64,000 nucleotides of DNA from Dendrocalamus latiflorus (Eukaryota; Streptophyta; Magnoliopsida; Poales; Poaceae). The translations under genes were made by a program, and so were the position numbers. The stretch spans positions 22,628,211 through 22,692,210 of the forward strand of contig CM029612.1 of the NCBI GenBank assembly GCA_017311315.1, read 5' to 3'. A model generated the notes under the pieces. It saw only the letters and a program-made list of their open reading frames with translations, made no database searches and had not been told where the DNA came from. The first letter of the stretch is position 1. Every line of letters starts with the position of its first letter. Positions 45,932-57,593 of the stretch are shown here, one piece after another.

Positions 45932-47999
45932 ATGGAGAGGGCGGCGCCGGTGAGGAAGTCCCACACCTCGACGGCCGACCTGCTCGCGTGGCCGCAGCAG
46001 GCCGACGGCCCCGCCACGCCGTCGCCAGCACACCGCCCCCACCAGGTAACCCCCCACCATCGCTTCCCTCATCCGTGGCTGCCTGCCTGCCTCTCTGTGG
46101 TGTGTATGCTGTTCTTGAGCTCTGCTTGGTTGCTTGGGCGCAGCCGTCCGAGGCGATCAGGAAGGTGGTGTTCGGGGGCCAGGTCACCGAGGAGGAGGCC
46201 GAGAGCCTCAACAAGAGGTGAGAAATCGCGAATGAGATGGAATTCATCCCCTTCTTGGCGCTGTTCTTGTGTCCGTCCTTTTGATGCAGATCAAGCAATT
46301 GATTGGCCTCCGTTAGTATCCGGTATCTGCGTGGTCCCAGGTTGTGCTTACTTTTCGGATTTGCTCTGTGTGTTTCAGGAAGCCATGCTCGGCGCCCAAG
46401 TGGAAGGAGATGACGGGGAGCGGCATATTCGCGGCCGGGGCGAACGGCGATGCGGAGGAGTCCGGCAGCGGCGCTTTCGCTGTGACGCCCGGCCGGGCTG
46501 CCTCGCGCAATTACCAGGTGCTGGTTTAGGAAAACCATGATTGCAAAAGCTTTGGTATTCATGTTTGGTGCTCTTTTTTCTTGGCATTATGTGCTAAATC
46601 GTTGTTAGGAAGCACTTAGATTGGCATTCCGGTGCTGTACTGTAAAATGGGGAAGCATGTACTAGTTGTATATGCTGCGGTGCGGAAAGTTTATTTTGTT
46701 TCATAAGGCTTCGGGGAAGAAATATTGAATCATGTTTGTCAGATTGGGCATATCTTTGTTGGGTTTGATTCAATTCTTACTTATGCCCATTTGCAATAAT
46801 GCTATAGAGTATATCAGATCTTGGCTGGAAGATTACAGAACTAGATTTGCTGGACGCCTAATTTTGCAACATTCGGATGTTGTTACTTGTTAGCATGAAT
46901 GCTGTGAGAAATGTTTCGCCTTGTTGTTGCATATGTGGCTTTTTGGATGGAACAAATTAGAAGTGCAGATTGATGAATTAAACAAAATCTAGAGTCCAAA
47001 TTGCATCAACTGTTTGATTCAAAAGTCAGTTAGCTTTTCATGATGCTCTTACTTCTTCAAAAATCAACTACATATATCTGATTATGGTATAAAATATCTA
47101 AAGCATAGGATTAATTTGGTGTTCTAGTGTTTTAGTAGGCTTTTTACTGCAACAGACTACTGTTGGTCAGCAATTCTCACTTGAGCATTCTGGTGTATCT
47201 GCGTACTTTAGTGACTCGGTGGTTAATAGTGCACTTGATATTGTTTTCCAAACAATACAAGAGAAGAATGATGTTTGACATGACCTAGATTTTACTGTAC
47301 TACTTGACAGAAATCAAGAAAAGTAATCATATTCCATGATATGATTGGAGACTAAATCAGACTTGTTTTAACTACAGGCGATTAGTACTGTAAGCCACAT
47401 CTCATTTGCCGAGGACGGTAGCGTTCCTCCCAAAAAGCCAACTTCGGTGGCTGAGGTGGCAAAGCAGCGTGAGCTTAGTGGTACTTTGAGTGAGGCAGAC
47501 AGTAAGATGAAGAGGCAGATATCTAATGCAAAATCCAAGGAGCTCATTGGCCATGATATCTTTGCTGATCCTCCAGATCCCAGGCCTAACAGGGCAAGGA
47601 ACTCAGAAAATGGCAGCTCTGCTTCAGACTCAACAGTGAAAAATGCAAATGTACTGCAACCTATATGGTACTTCATGGGATATCTGCATCTTGAAATGCT
47701 ATTTAACGAATGTTATCATCCTTGAACAGGTGAGCAACTTCTCGTTTGGAGAGGCCAACACTGACAACATGTCGAAAACTGCGAAGAAGATTACTGGCAA
47801 GAAATTCACTGATCTCACGGGTAACAACATATTCAAAGGAGACGAGGCACCTGTGTCCGCAGAGAAGCATCTGAGCTCCGCGAAACTGAAAGAAATGACT
47901 GGTAGCGACATATTTGCAGATGGGAAGGCCCCAACCCGTGAGTACCTAGGTGGAACCCGCAAGCCTCCAGGTGGTGAGAGCAGCATTGCGCTGGTTTAG
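45932..47999 (+). CDS. DUF4057-family protein (289 aa, five exons)
   Basis: Exons 45932-46045, 46144-46217, 46379-46517, 47378-47650 and 47730-47999; all borders are GT-AG, phases match and the total is 870 bases. The protein starts MERAAPVRKSHTSTADLLAW. It holds three copies of a short motif of the type K-(E/D)-(M/L)-(T/I)-G-X-(D/G/N)-I-F (KWKEMTGSGIF, KELIGHDIF, KLKEMTGSDIF) plus FTDLTGNNIF, and RKVVFGGQVTEEEAESLNKR near the start, which are hallmarks of plant DUF4057 proteins. No membrane segment or enzyme motif is seen; the molecular role is unknown. It ends REYLGGTRKPPGGESSIALV. The ATG follows a GA-rich leader. Intact, and with normal exon structure despite transposon debris on both sides, so probably an active host gene. 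The family name comes from memory of the motif pattern. Confidence 0.9.
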
Positions 48000-48340
48000 C
48001 ATCCTGATGGACATCGTCACTGTCCATGTTTTCCTCTCTAGGAATGATCGTAGGAGTTTGTCGATCAGCAGGCTGAACAGCCAGTTTGCTTTCTCGTTTT
48101 CATGATTCGGCGTTCAGTTTCGTTTTCGTCTTGATGATGTGGGTATATGATGACGATTACCAAGCTTAACATTTGGTGTGTTCATGTAGTTTATTTTGGC
48201 TGTGACTTTGAAGCCTATAGTCACCATATATGTTATGTACTAGTTCCATGATCAGTAGTTAGTACATACATTACATGATCAGTAGTTAGTACATACATTC
48301 ACAACATTGAGATCATATTCATACACATTGCATATATTTA
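48000..48340 (+). other. 3' flank of the DUF4057 gene
   Basis: Probable 3' UTR to about 48250. A 27-base direct duplication (catgatcagtagttagtac...) lies at 48247-48300. Confidence 0.5.
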
Positions 48341-48344
48341 ATTT

Positions 48345-49145
48345 ATGACAAAAGGGTGAATGAATAAGCGATGAATAATAAATAGGATTTACAGTATATG
48401 GCCAATTGGCTAAGTAAATACCTGACTCAAGAGTAAATTTCAGCGGAAGACAAATAACTACGCAGAAACATCAATCCAGTGGTATGCCACCTTGGCCATA
48501 GGCAACCGACTAGTGGATTAGCCTCTAGAAAAATCCATCAATGAACTCCCCAATGCTAGGGGAAAAGTATGCGTCATCTATCTTTCTTCATTATGTGATC
48601 AACAATAATTTAATCAAGATTGAGTACATTGTGTATTAAGCAAGACTTGTAGTGTATCAGAAATTTATACATATATGCAAGGCTATCAAGTATGAGACTC
48701 TATATTAAGTTATTTTCAGTATAAAGCAAATTGTATATGCAATATCAATAAGTAGTAATTTGCAATGGAATTATAAAGAACATTCGACATGCAATGAAAT
48801 AATATTTATGTAACTTCCATAACAGTAGATTAAATCCTTTCACAGCCCTCCTCGGCTGAGAATTTCATCCATTCGCAGCCCTCCTCAGCTGTGAATCATC
48901 GCACAAATCCTACCCATGGGTATGGCACACGATTAGATGTTCATGCCATCCCATATATTTAGTGAAGCAGTTTTGAAAAGGAAAACTACACTTATTATGA
49001 TTGCATCCAAGCTTGCTCATGATCGCAAACACGACTATTTAAACAGTTTTTAACACTCTACAGAGGTTATACAGTTTTACCCACACGAGATAATGGAATA
49101 CACTGTCGGCCATTACACGCTTCCTTTGGCATGTGAATCGCTCAT
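48345..49145 (-). repeat. Old Gypsy LTR fragment
   Basis: Shares with the LTR at 57594 the block agcggaag...aatccagt near 48450 and the core around 49040-49140 (actctacagaggttatacag, acccaca, cttcctttggcatg). Strongly diverged; limits approximate. Confidence 0.6.
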
Positions 49146-49149
49146 AATA

Positions 49150-52100
49150 CTGAAGGTAATTCTTGAACCCAAGCCCCCGAGTGCTTTACCAGCTGGTCAA
49201 AGACTTGGGTTTTGATTCCTTGCATTATTTGGCCATTCGCACGCTTGATTGTCCCATTACTCTAAGGATGGGCAACTGAAGCGAAACATAACTTGGTATC
49301 TAATTCATCGCAAAATTATTGGAATTTTGCGCTCGAAAATTGCTTACCATTATCTATAATTATTTGACTTGGGACTCCAAACTGAGTAATTACACTTTTC
49401 GTCAAGAACATTTTTGTGACTTTCGTTGTTATCCCGGCTACCAATTCGGCTTCTATCCACTTCATGAATGTATCAATAGCTACAAAGAGGAACCCGAAGC
49501 CCTCAGGCGCTCTTGGGAACAGCCTCAGGATATCAAGACCCCATGGCACAAAAGGCCAAGATAAAGGAATTATCTGAAGAGCCTGAGCTGGTTGGTGCAT
49601 TTGCTGGCTATGAAACTAGCATTGCACACATTTCTTAACCAGATCTTTGGCATCATTGAGGGCTATTGCCTAATAGAAACCTTGTCAAAAGGCCTTATCG
49701 ACCAACGTTCTGTAGGAAGCATGTGCTCCATAGATGCCCCCATGTATATCTTGAAGGAGGTTTAATCCTTCTTTCTATGATACACATCGCATGAGAAGTC
49801 CCTGAGTACCCCTTTTATAGAGTACTCCGTCGACCAAGTTATACATCTTGGCCTAGCAAGCAAGAGGATCCGCTACGGGATCATCGTCGGGTATCAAACC
49901 CTTCTGAAGGTAGTCGTAGATGGGATCCATCCACATCTCTTCGTACTCTAGAGAGATTGTCTCATTCAGGATTGTCTCCGGTGCTTCGACCAAAGATGGC
50001 TTCTAGAACTGTTCTAAGAAGACCCACGGCGGTACTTGTGATTGGGAAGAAGCTATGCGAGCCAACTGGTCTGCGAGAAAGTTATCCTTTTGAGGGATAT
50101 ACTGTAACTTGAAACCAAAAAAATGCTTTTCAAGCTTATGTACTTCCGACAAGTACTGAGACATGGTCGTACTTGAGTATTGATACTCTTTTCCAACCTG
50201 ACACACGAATAGTTAAGAGTCTCCTCTCACAAGTAGTCATCGAATCCCGAGCGCTTTAGTGGCTTGTATGCCAGCCGACAAACCTTCATACTCAGCAACA
50301 TTGTTAGTTGCCGGAAAGAACAATTGGATGATATACTTTAAGGTCTCTACCACGGGAGATTCCAGGACCACCCCAACCCCTGAGCCACTTAACGTAAGCT
50401 TCCCATCGAAGTACATCGTCCACAAGTCATGGGAATCGTACTGTTGGGGATCCTGAATAGGTTCAGGATTATCCATTCAGTGACAAAGTTTGCCAAGTTC
50501 TGGGATTCAATGGCCGTTCGGGACACAAAATATAGATCATTTGGCCATGCGTCCCGCTGTTTCCTTATTTTGGAGGATCTCTCCTAAAGAAAACTCATAT
50601 GGCACAATTATCTTATGCGCTTGAAAATAATGCCTCAATTTCTTCGAATGCATGAGGAGGGCATAGAGAAGTTTTTGGACTTGAGGGTAGCACTCCTTGA
50701 GACCATGTAAAGCTTTACTTATCTAGTATACTAGTCTTTGAACGCCCTCGCGCTCAGGAACCAGTATAGTACTTACTGCCTGTGGCATGGTGGATAGATA
50801 CACTAAGAGTGTCTCACCTATTTTCGAAGAAAGCAGGATAGGAGCACTCATAAGGTATCTTTTAATATCCTCGAAAGCGTCATTGGCCTCTTTCGACCAC
50901 TCAAAGCCCTCATGTTTCCTCAAAAGCTTAAAGAAAGAATGACCTTTTTCACCTAGTCGTGCGATGAAATGACTTAAAGCCACCATGCACCCAGTGAGTT
51001 TTTGGACCTCTTTCTTTGTGGTCAGAGGGTGCATCTGTTCGATAGCCTTGATCTTCTCAGGATTACCTTCGATACCTTTCAGGATTGAGTTTCATGCAAT
51101 GCTTTCTTAGATTGTGATAGGTTTCCTGTAGGTCTAAAATATGATTAAGCCATTTAATACATTTTATGACCATATTATTGACATAGGCTTCTAAGTTTTG
51201 ACCTATTTGATGTATGAAGGTTAATTGTATCAAACACTAAAAACTTGGACTAGCGTTTTTCAAACCAAATGGCATTTTGATATAGCAAAATACTCCAAAC
51301 GGAGTGATAAATGCGGTCTTCTCTTCATCTTCTGAAGACATACTAATCTGGTGATAATCAGAATATGCACCTAGAAAACTTAACATTTCATATCCAGCAG
51401 TAGAATCTACCAATTGATCAATACGAGTAGGGCTGGATGAAAAACTCGAAGCTCGTTAGCTCGCTCGGCTCGTGGCTGGCTCGGCTCGGCTCGTTAGGAT
51501 AACGAGCCGAGCCGAGCCAAGGTTTTAGCTCGTTAGCTATAACGAGCCAACTCGAGCCAGCTCGCGAGCCGCTCACGAGCCAAACGAGCCATGCTTCCAG
51601 GAATTTAGATATGCATATGCTGCTTCCATGGACCTAATTTGTACTCTATTGCATGTGTTAATGTGTAAATTTGTACTCTATTGTACCCAAACGAGCCATG
51701 CATGTGTTAATTTGTACTCTATTGTACCCAAACGAGCCAAACGAGCCAAACTTCCATGGATGAATATATGATGGAGATATTTTTTGGCCCTGGCTCACGA
51801 GCCAAACGAGCTAACTCGAGCTTTTTGTCGAGCCGAGCCGAGCTGGCTTTTTAGCTCGTTAGTTATAACGAGCCAGCTCGAGCCAGCTCGTTATCCTACC
51901 GAGCCAGACCGAGCTGAGCCGAGCCGAGCCGAGCCAGCTCGATATCCAGCCCTAAATACGAGGGAGAAAAACGTCATCTTTTGGACAAGCTATATTTAAA
52001 TCAGTATAGACTATACACATATGTCACTTACAATTAGACTTTTTTACCATTATAGGGTTAGCCAACCACTGTGAGTAATCGACTTCTCTTATAAAGCCTG

Positions 52101-53741
52101 CTTTTAATAGCTTGTCTAATTCTGACTTTATAGCTTCTTGTCGATCTGGTGTGAATTCCGTAATTTTTGTTTTACAGGCTTCTTATTAGGCCATAGAGCT
52201 AGCCTGTGCTCGATCACATCCCTAGGGATCCCGGACATGTCAGATGGCTACCACGCGAATACATTTGTGTTTGCCCGAAGGAAAGCGTCGATGGCGTCTT
52301 CCTATGCAGGGTCGGACGTGACCCCAATGCGAACTATCTTCGAAGGTTCCTCTGGATCCAGAGGGACTTCTTTGACTTCTTCATTCGGCTTCAACGCAGC
52401 TTTAGACTTTGAGTGCTTGCTCGAAGGCCGCACCTTGGTGACTTCTCGAGTTGGTAGCTGTCTGATTATCTCGAGGGACTTGCGATCGCACGTCAGTGCC
52501 ATCTTCTTATCATAGTGAATCATAATAACTCCCTTGGGACCTTCCAACTTAAGACATTGATAGGCATAATGAACAACTATCAAAAATCGTACCAGAGTTG
52601 GTCATCCGAGTATGGCATTATATGCCGAGTTGAAATCGACCACATCAAAGGAGAGTTTCTCTGTCCTGAAGTTGCTCGAAGAACCTAATGTAACAGGCAG
52701 AGAAACCTGGCCAATAGGCTTGGCCGAAGAACCCGGTACGATTCCATGAAATGAATGTCGTACAGGCTTTCTTCTAGGAAGAGGAATTTGCAGCTCATCT
52801 AGGGAACTAACAAATAAAATATTTAAAGAACTGCCACCATCAATTAACATGCGATTTACTCGACAGTTGTTGATGGTAAGCTCAACCACGATTGAAAACC
52901 AACTAGATCGAGTCGAAGGGATTGGACAATCACCTTTCTCAAAAGAGATGGTGAATTCTGACCACTTAGGTAAATTATTTGACAAGGGAAGGGTCGACAG
53001 AGTTTACCTCATGCTCGACAACCTTATACTGTTGCTTGGACTCGTACACGGATGAACCTCCCTATATATGCTCGATAGTGTGCTTCGGGTCCTGGAATAG
53101 CATGTCCTCATCCTTGTCTGAGTGCTTTCGACTGCTTAACTGCCCCCAACTTCTCAATTGTTGGGAGAGGGCCCTTGCCAGAGTAATAATCCTTGAGTTT
53201 TCGCTGAAAAACTCAACAGTTGCGAAGATCGTGCCCCTATTTCTTGTGAAGAGGGCACCATCTAGGTTGTTTTCCCTCCTCGCGGGTGCTTTGCCTTTGC
53301 CCTGGTGGAATATTTCTTGGAGTCACATGACTCCTTATCGCCCATAGCCAGGATCTCTTTCGATCCTATGGTGGGAGGCTCGTGGCTCTTAGCCTTGTCT
53401 TCGGATTTCTTGGCCTTCCCCTTCCTGTTGCCACCATCACCTTGCTCCTTGGAACGGTGGTCGGGCTGGTCGATGGTCCTGGTTCATTCAATCGCTTCGG
53501 CAATAGTTGCATACCGATCAGCCATCTCAAAGAGCTTGACGATGGTGGTTGGAGGGTTCAGGGTGATGTCCTCTATGAATCTCCAATTGCGTACTCCCTG
53601 TCTAAATGCTCTAATAACAGAAGCGTCAGAGACAACCGGAATAGAGCTTTGAACCTGACTGAAATGCCTGATGAATTGTTGTACAGTCTCATCGCTGCCT
53701 TGGCACATTTGATGCAGGTTGTCCTCTTTTCCAGGTGTAAG
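49150..53741 (-). pseudogene. Decayed Gypsy gag-pol of Tat/Retand type
   Basis: From high to low coordinates: gag (MCQGSDETVQQFIRHFSQVQ, 53484-53708); protease region (RMLIDGGSSLNILFVSSLDE, 52602-52985); RT, split by a hAT insertion (downstream part DQLVDSTAGYEMLSFLGAYS near 51380-51430, and PFGVFCYIKMPFGLKNAS near 51260); RT-RNase H link (LTGCMVALSHFIARLGEKG, 50723-51034); a second RNase H-like domain (DLWTMYFDGKLTLSGSGVGV, 50237-50476, with QYIPQKDNFLADQLARIAS in 50003-50206); and integrase (WGLDILRLFPRAPEGFGF and FGVPSQIIIDNG, 49316-49600). The extra archaeal-type RNase H points to the Tat/Retand lineage. Many stops and frameshifts; inactive. Confidence 0.85.
51428..51954. mobile_element. 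Non-autonomous hAT element (527 bp), perfect 8-bp TSD aatacgag
   Basis: Identical duplications at 51420-51427 and 51955-51962. Tips TAGGGCTGGATGAAAA and, inverted, TAGGGCTGGATATCGA. Subterminal regions are filled with ctcggctcg/cgagccgag words in opposite orientation. It splits the RT domain of the surrounding Gypsy relic; removing one duplication restores the RT reading. Confidence 0.93.
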
Positions 53742-55577
53742 ATCGAGGAGGCCGACTGGAGGGGGATGAATAGGCGGTCTAAAAAATTCTTTTCAAGTTA
53801 ATACTAACAATTCAACCGTTTCTATTTCCCTAAACCAAGTATACATGCGGAAGCTAAATTTGAGTTGGTTTAGTACAAATAGCGCCTAAATCAAGCAAGT
53901 TTGTCTAAGTGCACTAATAATTCTATCCTATGTCAAGGTTTACAAGCAATAAAATTAAGTCTATGAATGTAAATTGCTTGAAAGTAAATTGAGCATAAGA
54001 AAGCAAACCACAAATGACACAATCACTTTTTACCGTGGTGTTCGGCGACTTGCCGGTCTCCCCTAGTCCACGTTGAGGTAAGCCTGAACAAATCGGACCG
54101 GCTCCACAAATTAAGCCTTCCACCTCAAATCACTAGTGATAGCTCTTTCTCGCTCCGGGTAGGTGAGCTTCAACCTTCACAACTTCGTCGGGTCTTCTCA
54201 CAACCTTCTTTGAGAAGATCACCGCGCACGACGCCTCCCACGCCATCTAGGAGTTGGCAAACTCCAAGAGTAATACGTCAAGTCCCTCACTTGACTCTCA
54301 CCACGTGCAACGAATACACAAGCTCAACTTGGACACAAAGTCCTCCTCTAGATGCAACACATGCACTCTAGAACACCTCTCCTCTTTCACAAAGTGCAAC
54401 ACATGCACAATTAAGTGGAGAGCCTCACTCTAGCTCAAGAACACAACAATGGGTCAAGCAACAACCACTCCAACCAGCCTTGAGGAGGTATTTATACACC
54501 TCCCTCAAAAACTAGCCGTTGGAGGAAAGAGAGGGCTGAAATCAGCCCGAGGGCCGGAACTACCGCCGTTAAAACGGCCGGTACTTCCGCCCTCCCAACG
54601 GTCACAAGAAAACTAGCCGTTGGGCTAGAGAACTGGTCAGACCTCCACACAAAAATCGGTCAGACCGCTAGGACCGGTCAGACCGCCCACACAGGACCGG
54701 TCAGACCGCTCCTCAGAAAATCAGCGGAGTCGCTCTCTGGAAAAAAGGTTCCGGGCGAGGAATGGAAGTTCCGGGGGCCGGTCAGACCGCTACCTCAAAG
54801 CCGGTCTGACCGCCGGGTCAAACACCCGTCAGACCTCCATTACATGGGCGGTCTGACCTCCGGATCAACACCGGTCAGACCTCCATTACAAGGGCGGTCT
54901 GACCGCCAATGTAAGGGCGGTCTGACCTCCAGATCAATACCGGTCAGACCTCCGGGTCATAACTTTTGACTCCGATTTCGGAATTGAGTGATCTTGGACT
55001 CTATTGAAAGCTTATTCAGAGGGCTACACAACCCATCTAGTTGCATGATCTCAAACATATTAGATCAATGCAGAAATAAAAAGACATCCAAAGAGTCACT
55101 ACCATGAGACTCAAACTGCTAGACATGACCCCTCTTAATAGTACGGCAACCTATACTAGCAATCCGGTCTTTTCAACCAAACACCAAAACTGGTAAAAGA
55201 CTAGGAACAAATTCTTAACCCTAGCTAGTCATACCTTTGCCTTGGGTCATCTTCTCGATATGCATCAACTTATGATGCATTCTTTTCTGCAACTCCATCA
55301 ACACATGATGGTCTTCACTGGACTTGATCAACACATGATCATCCCCATACATCAACTCATGATGTGTCCATCTTTTTGATGGCCTTCAATACATTAAGCC
55401 ATCTTTTTCTTGATCTTGACTTGATGATTTTCAACCCATGAAGTCATCCCAAGTCATCCTCATTTGTGGAACCTAACCTATTCATCCAACTCACGAAAAA
55501 TATTAGTCCCACAAATCGATTGTCATTAATTACCAAATCTCACCATTAACTCATAATGGAGGGACTAGATTCTCAAT
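53742..55577 (-). repeat. SIRE/Maximus-like Copia LTR, minus orientation
   Basis: Matches in inverse orientation the LTR at 56013-57593: shared R/U5 translated string SGLPQRGLGETGKSP, shared motif cgacttgccggtctccccta, and a similar U3 start (CTAG.CCC...TTTGGTAATTAATGA). The minus-strand TATA is tgtataaata at 54489-54498. A possible polypurine tract (ccaaaagggaaag on the minus strand) is at about 55579-55591. Its U5 end abuts the gag of the Gypsy relic at about 53741. U3 contains an array of short palindromes (54550-54960). Confidence 0.7.
54550..54960. repeat. Palindrome array in U3: ccggtcagaccg type
   Basis: More than ten words of the form ggtcagaccgc or ggtctgaccgc in both orientations, preceded by a few of the type cggtacttccgcc. 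Confidence 0.88.
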
Positions 55578-56012
55578 CTTTCCCTTTTGGTAATTGATGA
55601 CAATCTCAACAAATAATGAGATAATAAATTGAATATAAAATCATTTGAATTCAAAGTGCGGTACTACCGCCATCTAAGGTCTGGTAGTTCCAATTTTTGA
55701 TGCAGTACTTCCGTTTGATCCGAGGCTGAGAGTTGGTGCTCTCTGGAAAAAAGGTTCTGTGTAGGATAGGATATGGCAACAGAGGGGGATGAATGGTGCC
55801 TCTTTAAAATATGCCCCCAAGTATCCACATGCGAGTCTCTTCTCCGATAGCTACGAAAAGATATGAAGAGTAAAGCTCAGGCTCTCTGGAACCTCATTCT
55901 AAACACACACGAGAAAGAAACGAGAAAGAGCAAGATCAAACACGAATATCAGCAGCAGAGAAACACTGAGAGCAACTCAGTCTGCAGGGCCAGTCAGACT
56001 GCTGTGTTAGGG
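55578..56012. other. Sequence between the inverted Copia LTRs
   Basis: Contains one more gcggtactaccgcc word at about 55661 and a fragment resembling an LTR end (agagggggatgaatggtgcc, about 55782). No gene. Confidence 0.4.
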
Positions 56013-57593
56013 TGAAAGCATCTAGGCCCCTAAAAATATTAGTTTTGGTAATTAATGAATTTATGTGAATATGAGACTAATGTGTGCATTAAGTGTTTGA
56101 AAGGATAAGTTCAAATGGCAAAGAAAGAGGCTCACAAAATTTCCCATGAAGATTCAAGATCTCTAGGGCGACAAGGTAAATAGTTTAGGTATCTATTTTG
56201 TTTTACCGGTCTTAGAGTTAGGTTGGAAGACCGGATTATAGGATAGACGCCGTACTATTAAGAGGGATCATGGTGATTGCTTGATCATGTTCAAATGTGC
56301 CCTTTGGATCAATTTAGGATCATGCATGCACTTAGAAATTAAAATTAAACCAAATCTGTGCATTGTCAGAAAATCCGGTAGTTCCGGTGTGTATTGGGCG
56401 GAACTACCGCAGGTCCGGTAGTACCGGGCGCCCAGGCGGAACGTTTTTTCCAGAGAGCGCCCGGACTCAGACTTAGCCTCTCGGAAAACGGAAGTACCGC
56501 GGGTTGACCTGCGGAACTACCGGATGGCCGGTAGTACCGGGCACCCGAGCGGAACTTTATTTCCAGAGAGCGCCCGGAGTTTAACTTAGCCTCTCGGAAA
56601 ACGGAAGTACCGCGATTTTACCTGCGGAACTACCGCATGTGCGGAAGTTCCGGATACCTGTGCGGAACGTTATTTCCAGAGAGCGCCGAGAATAAGACTT
56701 AGACTCGTTGAGATCGGAAGTACCGGGTCTTGGAGCGGAACTTCCGGACGTCCGGAAGTACCGCGATTTCAACGGCGGTAGTACCGCACTCATTGACCAA
56801 CGGTTACTTCTGACTCTCTGACATAGCCGTTCTGACTGGTCAGCGAGGGTCCGGAAGTACCGCGGTTTTGCCTGCGGTAGTTCCGGATTTCCTGAATTTT
56901 CAGGATTGTTTATTGTAACGGCTATTTGAGGTTGGTGAGGGTATAAATACACCCCCACCAGAACTTGGACATGTTGTTGAACATCCATTGAATACATTTG
57001 AGCCTAGTGCAACCTCTCACACCTCATTCACTCACTTGTGCATTCATTTGAGGTAGTTGACCCAAAATTCAAGTGCGTTGCATTCTAGTTGATCCATTGA
57101 GCACTTGAGTGAGATCAAGCCGCAGTGGTCTATTCTCTTGGTGCTTGCCGGCACCTAGACGGCTTGGCGGAGTTTCGGTGATCTTCTCAAGAAGATTGTG
57201 AGAAGGCCCGGAAGATTGTGAAGGCTTGGAGCTCGCCTACCCGGAGAGGGAAAGGGCATCCAATAGTGATCGAGGTGCTTAGGCTCATTCGTGGAGCCGG
57301 TCCGATTCGTTCGGGCTTACCTCAACGTGGACTAGGGGAGACCGGCAAGTCTCCGATCACCACGGTAAAAAGTAATCGTGTCAATTGTGGTTTGCTCTCT
57401 TGTGATCATTTTCATTCAAGCAACGCTCTTCATTCATATTATTTGATTGCTTGCTTAGTTAGAGTAGCAATTGTTGTTCTCTACCATTCGTTATTGATCT
57501 TAGTCGATTACTTGTGCTAGTGTTAGTGTTATCTTGCTTTATCAATCCATCAAGTTTAAAATTGCTAATTAGAATTAGACGAAAATTTTAAAA
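56013..57593 (+). repeat. SIRE/Maximus-like Copia LTR, plus orientation, truncated
   Basis: Starts TGAAAGCATCTAGGCCCC, the recognisable tip of this grass family, with TATAAATA at 56942-56949 and R/U5 sequence matching the LTR at 53742. Its 3' end is missing because the young Gypsy derivative inserted at 57594. U3 has a palindrome array (56370-56890). Confidence 0.72.
56370..56890. repeat. Palindrome array in U3: cggtagttccgg / cggaactaccgc type
   Basis: About twenty words pairing cggaa or cggta with taccg or ttccg in both orientations, and a repeated block ttccagagagcgcc. Confidence 0.88.

Noticed and set aside
53923..57520. Two homologous short proteins (sharing SGLPQRGLGETGKSP)
   Set aside because: They are the R/U5 regions of two inverted Copia LTRs; coding is not supported, though the match helped show LTR homology.
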